Shown: piece after piece, positions 1 through 9,774 of the stretch
Layout: each line of letters opens with the position of its first letter
Position numbering within the stretch: position 1 is the first letter of the stretch
Source of the DNA: an uncultured Alphaproteobacteria bacterium
GTDB lineage: Bacteria; Pseudomonadota; Alphaproteobacteria; Rhodobacterales; Rhodobacteraceae
Assembly: GCA_902540655.1 (NCBI GenBank)
Contig: CACBNQ010000008.1
Location: 1 to 50,813 of the forward strand
DNA length: 50,813 nt
Direction: 5' to 3'
Translations under genes and position numbers: made by a program
The notes under the pieces: generated by a model
Database searches by the model: none
Told to the model about the DNA's origin: nothing
What the model saw: only the letters and a program-made list of their open reading frames with translations

Positions 1-260
1 TAAAAGACATAGACTTATTTGAGGTTAATGAAGCCTTTGCTTCAGTACCACTCTCGTTTATGGAACATTTTGGTGTGGAACACGAAAAACTCAATGTAAA
101 CGGGGGAGCTATTGCTATGGGCCATCCTTTAGGAGCCACAGGAGCAATGCTAGTGGGAACCGCATTAGATGAACTTGAAAGAACTGGAAAGACAACAGCA
201 CTTACTACCTTGTGCGTTGCATCAGGAATGGGCGCTTCAACAATAATAGAAAAGGTTTAG
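1..260 (+). CDS. Acetyl-CoA acyltransferase (thiolase), C-terminal fragment
   Basis: The 5' end is cut by the window; the reading frame is open from base 3. The 85 visible residues are the C-terminal part of a thiolase, which cleaves 3-ketoacyl-CoA to acetyl-CoA plus a shortened acyl-CoA (or condenses two acetyl-CoA). Visible signatures are NEAFA, the [18 protein letters not shown] block carrying the catalytic histidine, and CVASGMGAS carrying the second active-site cysteine, ending in the usual TIIEKV-like tail. The next gene starts 12 bases later on the same strand and encodes the preceding beta-oxidation steps, so a degradative FadA-type role is most likely. The nucleophilic N-terminal cysteine lies outside the window. 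Confidence 0.93.
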   Translation, partial: KDIDLFEVNEAFASVPLSFMEHFGVEHEKLNVNGGAIAMGHPLGATGAMLVGTALDELERTGKTTALTTLCVASGMGASTIIEKV

Positions 261-272
261 TGAGGAAACATT

Positions 273-2468
273 ATGTGTAGTGATTTTACCAAAGAGGTAG
301 ATAAGGATAACATCGCGGTAATCACATGGAATTGTCTCGATAAGTCCATGAACACAATGACTGAGGATGGTTTAAGAGGTTTTCAAAAATTAGTAACGGA
401 AGCATTGTCTGAAGAAAAAATTAAAGGGATTATAATCACCTCAGGTAAGGTTGATTTTTCTGGGGGAATGGATCTTTCAACATTAGAGGCATTAAAACGA
501 AATTCCGGCTCTGACCCTGCGTCTAAGATCTTTCAGTACATAATGGAAGCACACGGTTTACTTAGAAAGATAGAACTGGGGAAAATTGATGACACCTCTA
601 AAAGTAAACCTGTCGCATTTGCCGGAAGTGGTATCTGTGCCGGAATAGGCACGGAAATAGGACTAGCTTGTCACAGGCGCTTCTTCTCATCATCAATAAA
701 CTCAAAAATAGGATTACCAGAGATACTTGTTGGCCTTTTCCCAGGTTTGGGAGGCACGACAAGAATACCAAGGATGATGGGACTTATGGGAGCATCGTCA
801 GTTTTATTAGAAGGAAAACTATTTGCAGGCAATAAAGCTAAAAGCATTGGACTAGTTGATGAAATTGTTTCCGAAGACGAGTTAATTCAAAAAGCAAAGA
901 ACTGGGTCTTATCCGCATCTCCCCAGGACCTTGTAAAACCATGGGATCAAAAAGGCTTTAAATTTCCTGGCGGCGCGCCTTATCATCCTAGCGGGTTCAT
1001 GTCATTTGTTGGGGCTTCTGCTTTGGTAAACGGCAAGACTAAAGGTTTGTATTTCTCGGCAAAAGCTCTTCTCTCATCAGTTTATGAGGGTTCGCTAGTT
1101 GACTTCGATACCGCTCTCAGAATTGAGGCTCGTTGGTTTACGAAAGTGTTGATGACGGATACATGCACAAATATGGCCAGAACTCTTTTCTTAAATAAGA
1201 GTGCATTAGAAAAAGGCCATCAACGACCTATCGGAGCAGAAAAAACAAATTTAAAACACGTGAGCGTTATTGGAAGCGGTATGATGGGATCAGGTATCGC
1301 TTACGCATCTATATTGCAGGGACTAGAAGTCTTGCTTATAGATCAAAATATCAAGGCTGCAGAAGATGGAAAAGCAAAAATTGAGATGCTATTAAGTGAG
1401 AGTGTAAAACGAAAAAAATTATCGGAAGAGGAAAAAATTCGCCTCCTCAAAAAGGTAAAAACGGATGCATCACTCGAAAACATTTCTAGCAGCGATTTAG
1501 TTATAGAGGCTGTTTTTGAGGATTTAAACCTCAAACATAATTTATATAAGAAAATTGAGCCTCATCTAAAAGAGGGCGCTATTTTGGCATCTAATACGTC
1601 TACACTGCCTATAACGAAGCTATCTGAGGTGTTAGCGGACAGCACGCGTTTTTTAGGAATACATTTTTTTAGTCCGGTTGACAAAATGAATTTAGTCGAG
1701 CTAATCAAGAGCGAGAGAACAAATGACAACGCATTGGCAGTTGCCTTAGATTATACTAGTTTGATAAAAAAGACACCGATAGTTGTGAATGATTCTAGAG
1801 GCTTTTATGCAAATCGATGTATAATCCCTTATATAAATGAGGGATTAAGGATGCTTAATGAGGGGATTGAACCTGCTCTTATTGAGAACGCGGCTAAGCA
1901 AATAGGAATGCCCGTTGGGCCTTTGCAATTGCTTGATGAACTGTCTGTTTCGTTAGCTTTAAATGTTGCAAAAGAGACAAAGGAAGCTCTCGGAACAAAA
2001 TATGAGGAAACTGGAACTGAAAGTATTCTGTTAGAAATGTCCCAAAAAAATAGACTTGGAAGGAAAGAATTAGCTGGTTTTTACGAATATGATGACAAAG
2101 GAAGACGTTTAAAACTTTGGGAAGGTCTAAGAAATCTAAACATAGAAAAAACTTCTGCTGATATTTCAACAGTAACTGTAAAAAACCGTCTTGCATATGT
2201 TCAAGCGCTTGAGGCGGCAAGAGCTTTAGAAGAAAATATTCTGCTCAGTGTTGAAGAGGGAGATGTTGGTGGAATTTTAGGCTGGGGCTGTCTAATATGG
2301 GCAGGTGGCCCCTTCAGTTGGCTTGATTATATCGGGCACGAAAATGTGGTTGTCGAATGTCAAGACTTATCTGATCAATACGGAACCAGGTTTACCCCAC
2401 CAAAAATAATTAAAGCACTAGCAAATAGTGGTCGCATGTTTTATAACCAAAAAGAATTTAGGGAGTGA
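273..2468 (+). CDS. fadB: Multifunctional enoyl-CoA hydratase / 3-hydroxyacyl-CoA dehydrogenase
   Basis: This 731-residue protein catalyses two steps of beta-oxidation: hydration of enoyl-CoA and NAD-dependent oxidation of 3-hydroxyacyl-CoA. Residues ~1-220 are a crotonase domain; the two expected catalytic glutamates are in AGIGTEIG and LPEILVGLFPG. Residues ~328-510 are the NAD-binding domain, with the GSGMMGSG loop at 334-341 and the catalytic histidine at 464 in GIHFFSP; a C-terminal dimerisation domain follows. The length fits the FadB/FadJ family. A GAGGAAA ribosome site precedes the ATG. It lies 12 bases after a thiolase gene and its stop codon is 3 bases before an acyl-CoA synthetase, so the three probably form one operon. 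FadB versus FadJ cannot be separated from sequence alone. Confidence 0.93.
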   Translation: MCSDFTKEVDKDNIAVITWNCLDKSMNTMTEDGLRGFQKLVTEALSEEKIKGIIITSGKVDFSGGMDLSTLEALKRNSGSDPASKIFQYIMEAHGLLRKIELGKIDDTSKSKPVAFAGSGICAGIGTEIGLACHRRFFSSSINSKIGLPEILVGLFPGLGGTTRIPRMMGLMGASSVLLEGKLFAGNKAKSIGLVDEIVSEDELIQKAKNWVLSASPQDLVKPWDQKGFKFPGGAPYHPSGFMSFVGASALVNGKTKGLYFSAKALLSSVYEGSLVDFDTALRIEARWFTKVLMTDTCTNMARTLFLNKSALEKGHQRPIGAEKTNLKHVSVIGSGMMGSGIAYASILQGLEVLLIDQNIKAAEDGKAKIEMLLSESVKRKKLSEEEKIRLLKKVKTDASLENISSSDLVIEAVFEDLNLKHNLYKKIEPHLKEGAILASNTSTLPITKLSEVLADSTRFLGIHFFSPVDKMNLVELIKSERTNDNALAVALDYTSLIKKTPIVVNDSRGFYANRCIIPYINEGLRMLNEGIEPALIENAAKQIGMPVGPLQLLDELSVSLALNVAKETKEALGTKYEETGTESILLEMSQKNRLGRKELAGFYEYDDKGRRLKLWEGLRNLNIEKTSADISTVTVKNRLAYVQALEAARALEENILLSVEEGDVGGILGWGCLIWAGGPFSWLDYIGHENVVVECQDLSDQYGTRFTPPKIIKALANSGRMFYNQKEFRE

Positions 2469-2471
2469 AAG

Positions 2472-4103
2472 ATGGATAACTTAATGCAAGATTTTCCTTT
2501 GCGCGTAACCAGTATTATCGACCATGCTGCAAAGTACCATCCTGAAAGAAAAATTATATCAAAAGACACTAAAGGAAGTATTACAGATACAAACTATAAG
2601 AATGTTCAAAGAAATTCAAAAAAAGTCGCTGACGCCTTACAAAAACTCGGGGTTAAAAAAGGAGACGTCATTGGTGTTATGGCGTGGAATAATCATTGCC
2701 ACCTTGAGGTTTGGTATGGCATTCCCGGCATTGGAGCAGTTAATCATAACCTAAATCCAAGATTATTTTCTGAACAACTTATCTATATAATAAATCATGC
2801 AAACGATAAAATCTTGATCATAGATCTAGACCTTGTACCTATAATCGAGAAAATAATTCGTGATTGTCCTAAAGTCGAGAAACTAGTAATACTCTGCTCC
2901 AAAGCAGATCTCCCTTCCATAAAATTTTCAGAAGTGATTTCTTATGAGGAACTTCTGTCGATGGGAGTTGAAAATTTTGAGTGGATAGAAGGGGAAGAAA
3001 CAGACGCGTGTGGAATATGCTATACCTCTGGAACTACTGGCAACCCCAAAGGAGTTGTTTATACCCATCGATCCAATACATTACACGCGCTAACCCAGGC
3101 AGCTCCCGATATGCTAAATTTATCCAGTACTGATACAATAATGCCAGTTGTACCACTTTTCCATGCTAATGGCTGGTCGATAGCTTATACCGCACCATTA
3201 GTAGGATCTTCTATCGTTTTCCCAGGCGGTGATTTAAGTCCTTCTTCTCTCTATGATATGCTAGAGAGAGGAGTGACTATTACTGCAGCAGTACCAACAG
3301 TATGGTTACTCCTATTAAACTTTCTTGAAAGCGAGAAAAAAGAACTCAGCTCACTTAAACGTGTGGTAATAGGAGGTTCGTCTTGTCCAAGAAGCGTTAT
3401 TGAAGATTTCCAAAATAAGTATGGGGTAAGAGTACTACACGCTTGGGGAATGACAGAACTCTCTCCACTGGGTACTATCTGTTCATTCAAACCGGAAATC
3501 GAAGGTTTAAACGAAAGTGATAAGCTCGACATACAAGAAACAACTGGGCACCCTCCTTTCGGTGTGGATCTGAAGATTGTTGATGATGATGGTAAAGAAA
3601 TAGAATGGGACGGAAACACTCAAGGTGATCTTTATTGCAAGGGAGCTGCGGTTGTTAAAAGGTATCTAAAAATAGATAACTTAGCTGTTGACAACGATAA
3701 TTGGTTCAATACAGGAGATGTTGCGACAATTGATAAAAATGGGTATATGCGAATTACAGATAGATCTAAAGATGTAATCAAATCAGGTGGGGAATGGATC
3801 TCATCAATTGACTTGGAAAACGCGGCTGTTGGTCATTCTAATGTTGCTGAGGCTGCGGCAATCGGAGTTCCCCATCCTAAATGGGATGAGCGGCCTGTCT
3901 TGGTGATAGTTACAAATGACGGGAAAGAGGCCGATAAGGATAGTATAATTTCCCACGTATCGGAACGGGTGGCTAAGTGGCAAAAACCGGATGATGTGAT
4001 TTTTGTAGACGAAATTCCACATACAGCAACTGGTAAAATTTCAAAACTGGAGCTTAGAAAATTAGTGGCCAATTTGGATTATAAACATCCAGATTTAAGA
4101 TAG
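2472..4103 (+). CDS. AMP-forming medium/long-chain acyl-CoA synthetase (AlkK/DmdB-like)
   Basis: This 543-residue ANL-superfamily ligase activates a carboxylic acid as an acyl-adenylate and then as acyl-CoA. The AMP-binding loop [11 protein letters not shown] begins at residue 184; [10 protein letters not shown] is the adenine/acyl region, GWFNTGD-like [11 protein letters not shown] carries the hinge region, and [12 protein letters not shown] near the C-terminus holds the catalytic lysine. The overall pattern (for example [16 protein letters not shown] and HANGW) resembles the AlkK medium-chain ligases and the related DmdB methylmercaptopropionate-CoA ligases. Its place directly behind a thiolase and FadB argues for fatty-acid activation, but a DMSP-derived substrate cannot be excluded. 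The ribosome site GGGAGTGAAAG overlaps the fadB stop codon. Confidence 0.9.
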   Translation: MDNLMQDFPLRVTSIIDHAAKYHPERKIISKDTKGSITDTNYKNVQRNSKKVADALQKLGVKKGDVIGVMAWNNHCHLEVWYGIPGIGAVNHNLNPRLFSEQLIYIINHANDKILIIDLDLVPIIEKIIRDCPKVEKLVILCSKADLPSIKFSEVISYEELLSMGVENFEWIEGEETDACGICYTSGTTGNPKGVVYTHRSNTLHALTQAAPDMLNLSSTDTIMPVVPLFHANGWSIAYTAPLVGSSIVFPGGDLSPSSLYDMLERGVTITAAVPTVWLLLLNFLESEKKELSSLKRVVIGGSSCPRSVIEDFQNKYGVRVLHAWGMTELSPLGTICSFKPEIEGLNESDKLDIQETTGHPPFGVDLKIVDDDGKEIEWDGNTQGDLYCKGAAVVKRYLKIDNLAVDNDNWFNTGDVATIDKNGYMRITDRSKDVIKSGGEWISSIDLENAAVGHSNVAEAAAIGVPHPKWDERPVLVIVTNDGKEADKDSIISHVSERVAKWQKPDDVIFVDEIPHTATGKISKLELRKLVANLDYKHPDLR

Positions 4104-4104
4104 C

Positions 4105-4977
4105 TTGGCCGGTTACTCCAAACTTGAAGTTAAAGGAGAGTGGAAATCTAATTCTGATCATCCTACAGAAGTGCTAGTTGCTTTTGGATCAATTTCTCTA
4201 AATATCTTAAATACAAATGGAGAGCCTGTAAGGCAGTGGGCATATTCATCCATATTTTTAAAAAATAAAGAAGCTTCCAAATCTATGTTTTGTCCAGATT
4301 TGGAAGAAACTGAAAGCCTTTATATTTTTGACCAAGATGCAGTAAACCACTTGATTTTTTTATCTAATAAAACCAATCGAAGAGAATTTGCTAACTTGTT
4401 GCCATGGTTTTTTATCATTATTTTATTAATTGGTTCCTCTACCTTTTTTTCAAGCTACTTTAGAATAGTTACTGAAAAAATTGCGCTCTCTATAACATCT
4501 GCTGAACAAGAAAGTAATCTTGGCAACATAATGTTAAAAGAAATGTCAGGGGTCTCATATTGCGATATAAACAAGACCAATGAATATATTCGTAGCTTAG
4601 AAAAAAACTACCTCGCCATAACGAGTGCTTCTATTGAGCTGATTTTTATGAATTTTAAAGGTAATAATAGCATACTGCTTCCCGGAAGAAAGATACTAGT
4701 GCCCTATAGTATTTTAGAGAGTGACGATGGAGCATTTGTTTTAGCTGAAACAATCAAATTTGGCATAGAGGCTGCAAAAAACAAAGAGGCAATAGAAAAA
4801 TTTTTTTCTAAGCAGCGCAACAAAGCTCTATTAATTTATGTTTTTGGAGTTTTAACTGACTTGAATTTTAATAAGATTAACGGTTTATTAATTAGTTTGC
4901 CTAGTAAATCTAAGGTCCTTGATAAAGTCTTCACTGACGATGAATGGCTTACATTAAAAAAACTCTGCAAGCTTTAA
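4105..4977 (+). CDS. Membrane protein resembling an M48-family peptidase without its catalytic motif
   Basis: The 290-residue product has a soluble N-terminal part (~20-90), one clear transmembrane segment at ~98-118 (LLPWFFIIILLIGSS) and a C-terminal domain. The layout, the LLPGRKILVP stretch (191-200) and the closing DDEWLTLKKLC resemble alphaproteobacterial membrane M48 metallopeptidases that carry an N-terminal DUF7092-type domain. Where those have HExxH, this protein reads LAETIKFG (213-220), so the zinc ligands are absent and it should not be an active protease. The homology is my inference from pattern. The only early in-frame start is a TTG 1 base after the acyl-CoA synthetase stop; GTG at 4171 is an alternative. 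No good ribosome site precedes either, which suggests coupling to the upstream gene. Confidence 0.65.
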   Translation: MAGYSKLEVKGEWKSNSDHPTEVLVAFGSISLNILNTNGEPVRQWAYSSIFLKNKEASKSMFCPDLEETESLYIFDQDAVNHLIFLSNKTNRREFANLLPWFFIIILLIGSSTFFSSYFRIVTEKIALSITSAEQESNLGNIMLKEMSGVSYCDINKTNEYIRSLEKNYLAITSASIELIFMNFKGNNSILLPGRKILVPYSILESDDGAFVLAETIKFGIEAAKNKEAIEKFFSKQRNKALLIYVFGVLTDLNFNKINGLLISLPSKSKVLDKVFTDDEWLTLKKLCKL

Positions 4978-5660
4978 TTATACAATATCTTTCCATCTTC
5001 TATTTTTGCATTTTTGTCGACTAATTTTGAAATCATTGGATTATGGGAAGCAATAATTGCTGAAATATTATGCTCTTTTATTAATTCTATTAGAAAACTC
5101 ATAACTCTTGAAGTAGTTGACTGATCAAGATTTCCTGTAGGTTCATCAGCTAATAGTAGAGCTGGTTCATTAATAATTGCTCTACAGATTGCAACTCTTT
5201 GCTGTTCACCACCAGATAATTCAGCTGGTCTATTGTCCATCCGTTTACCTAATCCTACCTTTTCTAGTAGTTCTTTGCCTTTTTTAACTGCAATTTTTTT
5301 TTGTATACCATCAAAAAGTAATGGGAAAATAATGTTCTCTAATGCCGAGAATTCTTGAATAAGATGATGAAACTGAAAAACAAATCCAATGTTTTTTCGT
5401 CTCATTATCGATGTTTGAAAGTCATTTTTTGCGTCTACTATTGAGCCATCAATATAAATATCACCAGAAAACTTGCTATCCAATAAGCCTGCAATTTGAA
5501 GAAAAGTAGTTTTTCCTGAACCTGAAGGAGAAAAAAGACCAACCACTTCATTTGTCTTAACACTAAAGTCCATTCCATTAAATATTTCAACCAATGGTAC
5601 ATCACCCTTTCCACCAAAAATCTTTGTAACTTTCTGCAACTTCAAAACTGTATTACTCAT
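4974..5660 (-). CDS. lolD: Lipoprotein-releasing ABC transporter ATPase LolD
   Basis: LolD is the cytoplasmic ATPase of the LolCDE complex, which extracts mature lipoproteins from the inner membrane and hands them to LolA. The 228-residue protein shows a Walker A at 44-51 (SPSGSGKT; the usual first glycine is serine here), a Q-loop glutamine at 96, the signature LSGGEQQ at 148-154, Walker B LLLADE at 168-173, a D-loop, and the H-loop in IIASHNP. NLDQ after Walker B and the length fit the MacB/LolD group. Its start overlaps the end of the permease gene by 8 bases, as expected for one operon. Its 3' end overlaps the convergent gene at 4105-4977 by 4 bases. Confidence 0.92.
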   Translation of the reverse strand: MSNTVLKLQKVTKIFGGKGDVPLVEIFNGMDFSVKTNEVVGLFSPSGSGKTTFLQIAGLLDSKFSGDIYIDGSIVDAKNDFQTSIMRRKNIGFVFQFHHLIQEFSALENIIFPLLFDGIQKKIAVKKGKELLEKVGLGKRMDNRPAELSGGEQQRVAICRAIINEPALLLADEPTGNLDQSTTSRVMSFLIELIKEHNISAIIASHNPMISKLVDKNAKIEDGKILYN

Positions 5661-6924
5661 ACTTCAGGGCCTCCGCAGGATCCAAATATGCTGCTTTTCT
5701 TGCTGGAAAAATAGTTATTACAAAAGAGATTGATAATGATACCACCAATGTGAAAACTACATCTTCTATTCTTAGCGTTGCTGGCACTTCAGTCAGGAAC
5801 CTAATCTCTTCATTCCAAACTGAGGATCCAATTAGGTATTCAACAAGCCATTGTATCTCATTGATATAAGTGACAAATAAGATCCCAATAATAACACCTA
5901 GGACAGTTCCAACCACTCCAATTAAACTTCCACAAATAAAAAATATTCTTAAAATTGAGGATCTTGTTAACCCAAGAGACCGAAGTATGCCGATATCTCT
6001 ACCTTTGTTTTTAACTAGCATTACTAGCCCAGAAATAATATTCATGGCAGCAATCAATACTATAAGCGACAGAATTATAAACATTACTCGACGTTCTAAA
6101 TCCAAAGCATCTAAGAAAACAGCAGTGCTCTCCTTCCAAGACCACAGAAAATATCTTTCCGGCAATTCATCTTCTACATTGTTTTTGAATTTATCAACAT
6201 CAAATGGGTTTTTCAAAAGTACTTCTATCAAGTCAGCTTGATTAGCCCTATTAAAAAAAACTTGGGCATCTCTTATTGGCATGTAAATCCTTGTACTGTC
6301 TATATCATAACGGCCAACCGAAAATATATATTTTACCTTATATACATTTACCCTTGGAATAGTTCCAAAGACTGATTTTGCCCCATTTGGACTAATGAGT
6401 TTAATTGTGTCATTAGTTGATATATTAAGTTTTCTAGCTATGTGAGCTCCTATAGCTACACCATCGTTAAAATTTTCCATACTACCCTCAGAGCTAGTGG
6501 GCTTATTTACTAACTCTATATTGATTAAATCGTCTTTACGGATACCATAAACTTCTACCCCAGTACTGTTATTACTTTTACTGGCTAGAACTTGGCCTTT
6601 GACCAAAGGGTATGCTGCTTTAAAATTTTTTTTATTCCTTAAGTCTTCCAAGATGTTTTGAACCTCTTCAACGTAAAATCCTTTTTCAAGGTCGCTAGGT
6701 AGTGTCTTTTTATAAATTGCAAGATGGGAATTAGCTCCAACAATTTTTTCCACAAATTCTATCCTGAAGCCAATCATCACTGCCTGAACTATCACTAACG
6801 TTGCAACTCCCAAAACTACACCGATGAGTGCATACCACGCTATTATAGATATACCTCCTTCCCTTCGTTTAGACATAAGATAACGCCAAGCAATTATGAA
6901 CTCATATTTCTTGAAAAAAGCCAT
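5653..6924 (-). CDS. lolC: Lipoprotein-releasing ABC transporter permease (LolC/LolE)
   Basis: The 423-residue inner-membrane permease has the MacB/LolC fold: one N-terminal transmembrane helix (~24-50), a large periplasmic domain (~50-270), and three C-terminal helices in the FtsX-like region (~275-415). The opening FEFIIAWRYL-like segment (YEFIIAWRYLMSKRREG) is typical of LolC/LolE. Only one permease gene is present beside lolD, the usual alphaproteobacterial arrangement in which a single LolC/E-type subunit (often called LolF) forms a homodimer; the product could equally be named LolE. The gene sits 7 bases after proS on the same strand and overlaps lolD by 8 bases. Confidence 0.9.
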   Translation of the reverse strand: MAFFKKYEFIIAWRYLMSKRREGGISIIAWYALIGVVLGVATLVIVQAVMIGFRIEFVEKIVGANSHLAIYKKTLPSDLEKGFYVEEVQNILEDLRNKKNFKAAYPLVKGQVLASKSNNSTGVEVYGIRKDDLINIELVNKPTSSEGSMENFNDGVAIGAHIARKLNISTNDTIKLISPNGAKSVFGTIPRVNVYKVKYIFSVGRYDIDSTRIYMPIRDAQVFFNRANQADLIEVLLKNPFDVDKFKNNVEDELPERYFLWSWKESTAVFLDALDLERRVMFIILSLIVLIAAMNIISGLVMLVKNKGRDIGILRSLGLTRSSILRIFFICGSLIGVVGTVLGVIIGILFVTYINEIQWLVEYLIGSSVWNEEIRFLTEVPATLRIEDVVFTLVVSLSISFVITIFPARKAAYLDPAEALKYE

Positions 6925-6931
6925 TCAGATA

Positions 6932-8278
6932 TTAGACTTCTACCTGAGATTTATGTGCGGTGGAAAGTTTTTTTAATACTTCCCCCAAAGCTAATAGATT
7001 TGCGTCTCCGGTTCTTCTATACACAAGCTCCACTTTCCCTTCAGCAAGACCCTTTGGACCAACTACAATTTGCCACGGCAACCCTATTAGGTCCATTTTT
7101 GCAAATTTAGCCCCTGGCCTTTCGTCTGTATCATCATATAAAATCTCTATTCCCTTGGCGCGCAGTTTTTCATAAACTTCATCACAGACTCTTACACACT
7201 CCTCATCTCTATAATTTAAATTTATTAGACCTGCAAAGAAGGGAGCAACTGGTTCTGGCCAAATAATACCTTTTTCATCATGGCTAGCTTCAATAATTGC
7301 ACCTACTAATCGAGAAACTCCTATACCGTGACTGCCCATATGAACAGGCACTCTCTTTCCATCAGGGCTTACAACAAAAGCTTTCATTGGCTCTGAATAT
7401 TTTGTGCCAAAATAAAATATTTGACCAACTTCTATCGCTTTACTTTCTATCCGACAATCTTCAGGTACATCTAGGAAAAGCTTTGCGTCATGAGTATCCT
7501 CGGTTCTAGCGTAAGACAAGGTATATCTTTCCACAATTTTTTCAATATTTGTATAATCATAGTAGTCCAGTTTTTCTTGACCTGTATTCATATCAAGCAA
7601 GGTTTTATCAAAAAAAACTGTGCTTTCTCCAGTATTGGCCAAAACCAAAAACTCATGACTATAGTTACCCCCAATCGGCCCTGTCTCGGCCCTCATCGGT
7701 ATCGCTTGTAGTCCCATCCTATTAAATGTTCTCAAATAGCTTACGAAATGTCTATTGTAGGCATTTAGGGCTTCCTTTTCGTTCAAATCAAAATTATAGC
7801 CATCCTTCATATAAAATTCTCTTCCCCTCATCACGCCAAATCTAGGTCTTAGTTCGTCTCGGAATTTCCACTGAATGTGATATAGCGTGAGAGGAAGATC
7901 TTTATAAGATGATACGTTAGACCTAAATATGTCCGTTATTAATTCTTCATTGGTCGGACCATATAAGTAATTACGATCCTGTCGATCGTTAATCCTCAGC
8001 ATTTCCTTTCCATAGTCATCATATCTTCCACTCTCCTGCCACAATTCGGCTGGTTGGATTGTTGGCATTAGCATAGGTATATGCCCAGCCTTTATCTGCT
8101 CATAATGAACTATTTCCTCTATTTTTTTTAGAACCTTAAAGCCCAATGGTAGCCACGAATATATGCCAGCCGTTGTCTGTTTGATCATTCCACAGCGCAA
8201 CATCAGTTGATGGCTTATTATATTCGCTTCTGCTGGCACTTCTTTTAAAATCGGTAAAAAATATTGGCTGAGTTTCAT
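6932..8278 (-). CDS. proS: Prolyl-tRNA synthetase, short form without editing insert
   Basis: This class II synthetase charges tRNA-Pro. At 448 residues it is about 120 shorter than E. coli ProRS: motif 2 ([17 protein letters not shown]) is followed after a short distance by ETGPIGG and motif 3 ([12 protein letters not shown]), with no room for the INS editing domain between motifs 2 and 3. That compact form is characteristic of Alphaproteobacteria, where trans-editing proteins usually clear Ala-tRNA-Pro. The proline-binding GPTNEE motif is present. The C-terminal anticodon-binding domain (~355-440) contains [19 protein letters not shown] good GAGGAG ribosome site precedes the ATG. lolC and lolD follow on the same strand, as commonly seen in this class. 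Confidence 0.95.
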   Translation of the reverse strand: MKLSQYFLPILKEVPAEANIISHQLMLRCGMIKQTTAGIYSWLPLGFKVLKKIEEIVHYEQIKAGHIPMLMPTIQPAELWQESGRYDDYGKEMLRINDRQDRNYLYGPTNEELITDIFRSNVSSYKDLPLTLYHIQWKFRDELRPRFGVMRGREFYMKDGYNFDLNEKEALNAYNRHFVSYLRTFNRMGLQAIPMRAETGPIGGNYSHEFLVLANTGESTVFFDKTLLDMNTGQEKLDYYDYTNIEKIVERYTLSYARTEDTHDAKLFLDVPEDCRIESKAIEVGQIFYFGTKYSEPMKAFVVSPDGKRVPVHMGSHGIGVSRLVGAIIEASHDEKGIIWPEPVAPFFAGLINLNYRDEECVRVCDEVYEKLRAKGIEILYDDTDERPGAKFAKMDLIGLPWQIVVGPKGLAEGKVELVYRRTGDANLLALGEVLKKLSTAHKSQVEV

Positions 8279-8292
8279 ATTATTCTCCTCAA

Positions 8293-9774
8293 CTATTTAA
8301 ATAATTTCTTTTTTGTATCTACAGTGACACATAACTTCAACGCTTTATTCAATTCTTGAATGCGTCTCTCTACAACTTCACCATTAACAAAGTCTATTTT
8401 TGATTGAAAGCATAATTCTACCTCTTGTGCTTTAAGCCTGAAGTCTATTTTATCAAAAAGACTTTTTTCACCAAAAAAAGTTGAAGCTAACTTTAATCCC
8501 TTACCTACAACAAGAGCGATTTTTCTCTTTTTCTTAGAAACAATTTTAAATAATTTATTATTAAAAACTTTTTCTGGTTTTGCCTTATGTCTGAACAAAA
8601 GTATCATGGCCAAGAATACTCTTTCTTTGTGACTCAGACCACTAATATTTGAGCGGGTGACTAGCTCTAAGCACATTTCCATCTTATAATCAGGATGTGC
8701 GATCCAGGCAATATCATGTAATTTAGTCGCCGCTAAAATAACTCTTTTTGTCTTGCGCGGAAGATTTTCATATAATGGTGAAATCCATTTAAAGGTATGC
8801 TTCGACATATTAGGAAACCTTGTTTCTTTTTTCTCAAAAAATTTAGCAGCCTCAATTAATGGGTCCTTTTTTCTCTCTGCCTCACTGAGATTATGGTATA
8901 AGAATCCCTCTCTCACACCAAAAGATGAAAACGTGAGAGTTTTAATCTGAAGCTCATCAATAATAATTTCTAACAATCGAGCTGACAGAGGTAATAATTC
9001 CAACCTGTCTGCAGAAATATTGATTTCGTCATATTTGGTATTAAATGAACTATCTTGAATGAATTCCAATGTCTTTTTTATTTTTTTACTCTTGACTTTA
9101 TATCCTTGTATTATTTTCAGCGGATACTGTGTTCTTTGCATATGTATTTTGGCTATCGCTCGCCACGACCCTCCGATTAAAAAAAATGGTTTATCTTTTG
9201 CTGTATTGACATTAATTGTACCCAACAGCTGTTTCCGTATATACCTATCTATATCCTCAATTTTGTTTTCCAACTTGGTTATTGCAAGAGGGCCAAGCAA
9301 AGTGGAGTTACATTCGGCAATCACTCTTTTACAAATACTTGCAAACTCTACTGAATTACCACCTAGGTCACAAATTATCCCTTCTGCATTTGGAAAACCT
9401 AATAAAATACCCTGAGCTGCGTAAAAAGCCTCTTTCTCCCCAGATATTACATCAACGCGGATGTTAGTATTTTTTCGAATAACTTCAACGAGAACATCTG
9501 AATTACTGGCCTCTCTTAATGCAGACGTGCCAAACATTATAATTTTATTAATTTCCATATTTCGACAAATAGCGACATATCGGTTAATTATGCGCGATAC
9601 GGCCTTAAGTGTAGTGTTGTCGAAGGCCTTTCTTCCAAAAGATTGCAGTCCGAGTCTAAAAAAAACCTTTTCATTGTATAAATATAATGGAGAACGCTTT
9701 GGGCCATCAAAAACGACTAGTCTAATGGAGTTAGAACCAATATCAATAATCCCTATTCTTTTCAAAATTTTCAA
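8293..9774 (-). CDS. ppx: Exopolyphosphatase / guanosine pentaphosphate phosphatase family (Ppx/GppA)
   Basis: The 493-residue protein belongs to the ASKHA-fold Ppx/GppA family, which removes terminal phosphates from polyphosphate or converts pppGpp to ppGpp. The N-terminal ATPase-like motifs are [15 protein letters not shown] (8-22) and [10 protein letters not shown]; the C-terminal half has the HD-like helical segment with KLHDIAW. It starts with TTG, and that codon shares its last bases with the ppk stop (TTGA), so translation is likely coupled to ppk. A second TTG three codons later is possible; no ATG is available, since a stop lies six codons upstream. Pairing with ppk gives a make-and-break module for polyphosphate. 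Confidence 0.9.
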   Translation of the reverse strand: MKILKRIGIIDIGSNSIRLVVFDGPKRSPLYLYNEKVFFRLGLQSFGRKAFDNTTLKAVSRIINRYVAICRNMEINKIIMFGTSALREASNSDVLVEVIRKNTNIRVDVISGEKEAFYAAQGILLGFPNAEGIICDLGGNSVEFASICKRVIAECNSTLLGPLAITKLENKIEDIDRYIRKQLLGTINVNTAKDKPFFLIGGSWRAIAKIHMQRTQYPLKIIQGYKVKSKKIKKTLEFIQDSSFNTKYDEINISADRLELLPLSARLLEIIIDELQIKTLTFSSFGVREGFLYHNLSEAERKKDPLIEAAKFFEKKETRFPNMSKHTFKWISPLYENLPRKTKRVILAATKLHDIAWIAHPDYKMEMCLELVTRSNISGLSHKERVFLAMILLFRHKAKPEKVFNNKLFKIVSKKKRKIALVVGKGLKLASTFFGEKSLFDKIDFRLKAQEVELCFQSKIDFVNGEVVERRIQELNKALKLCVTVDTKKKLFK

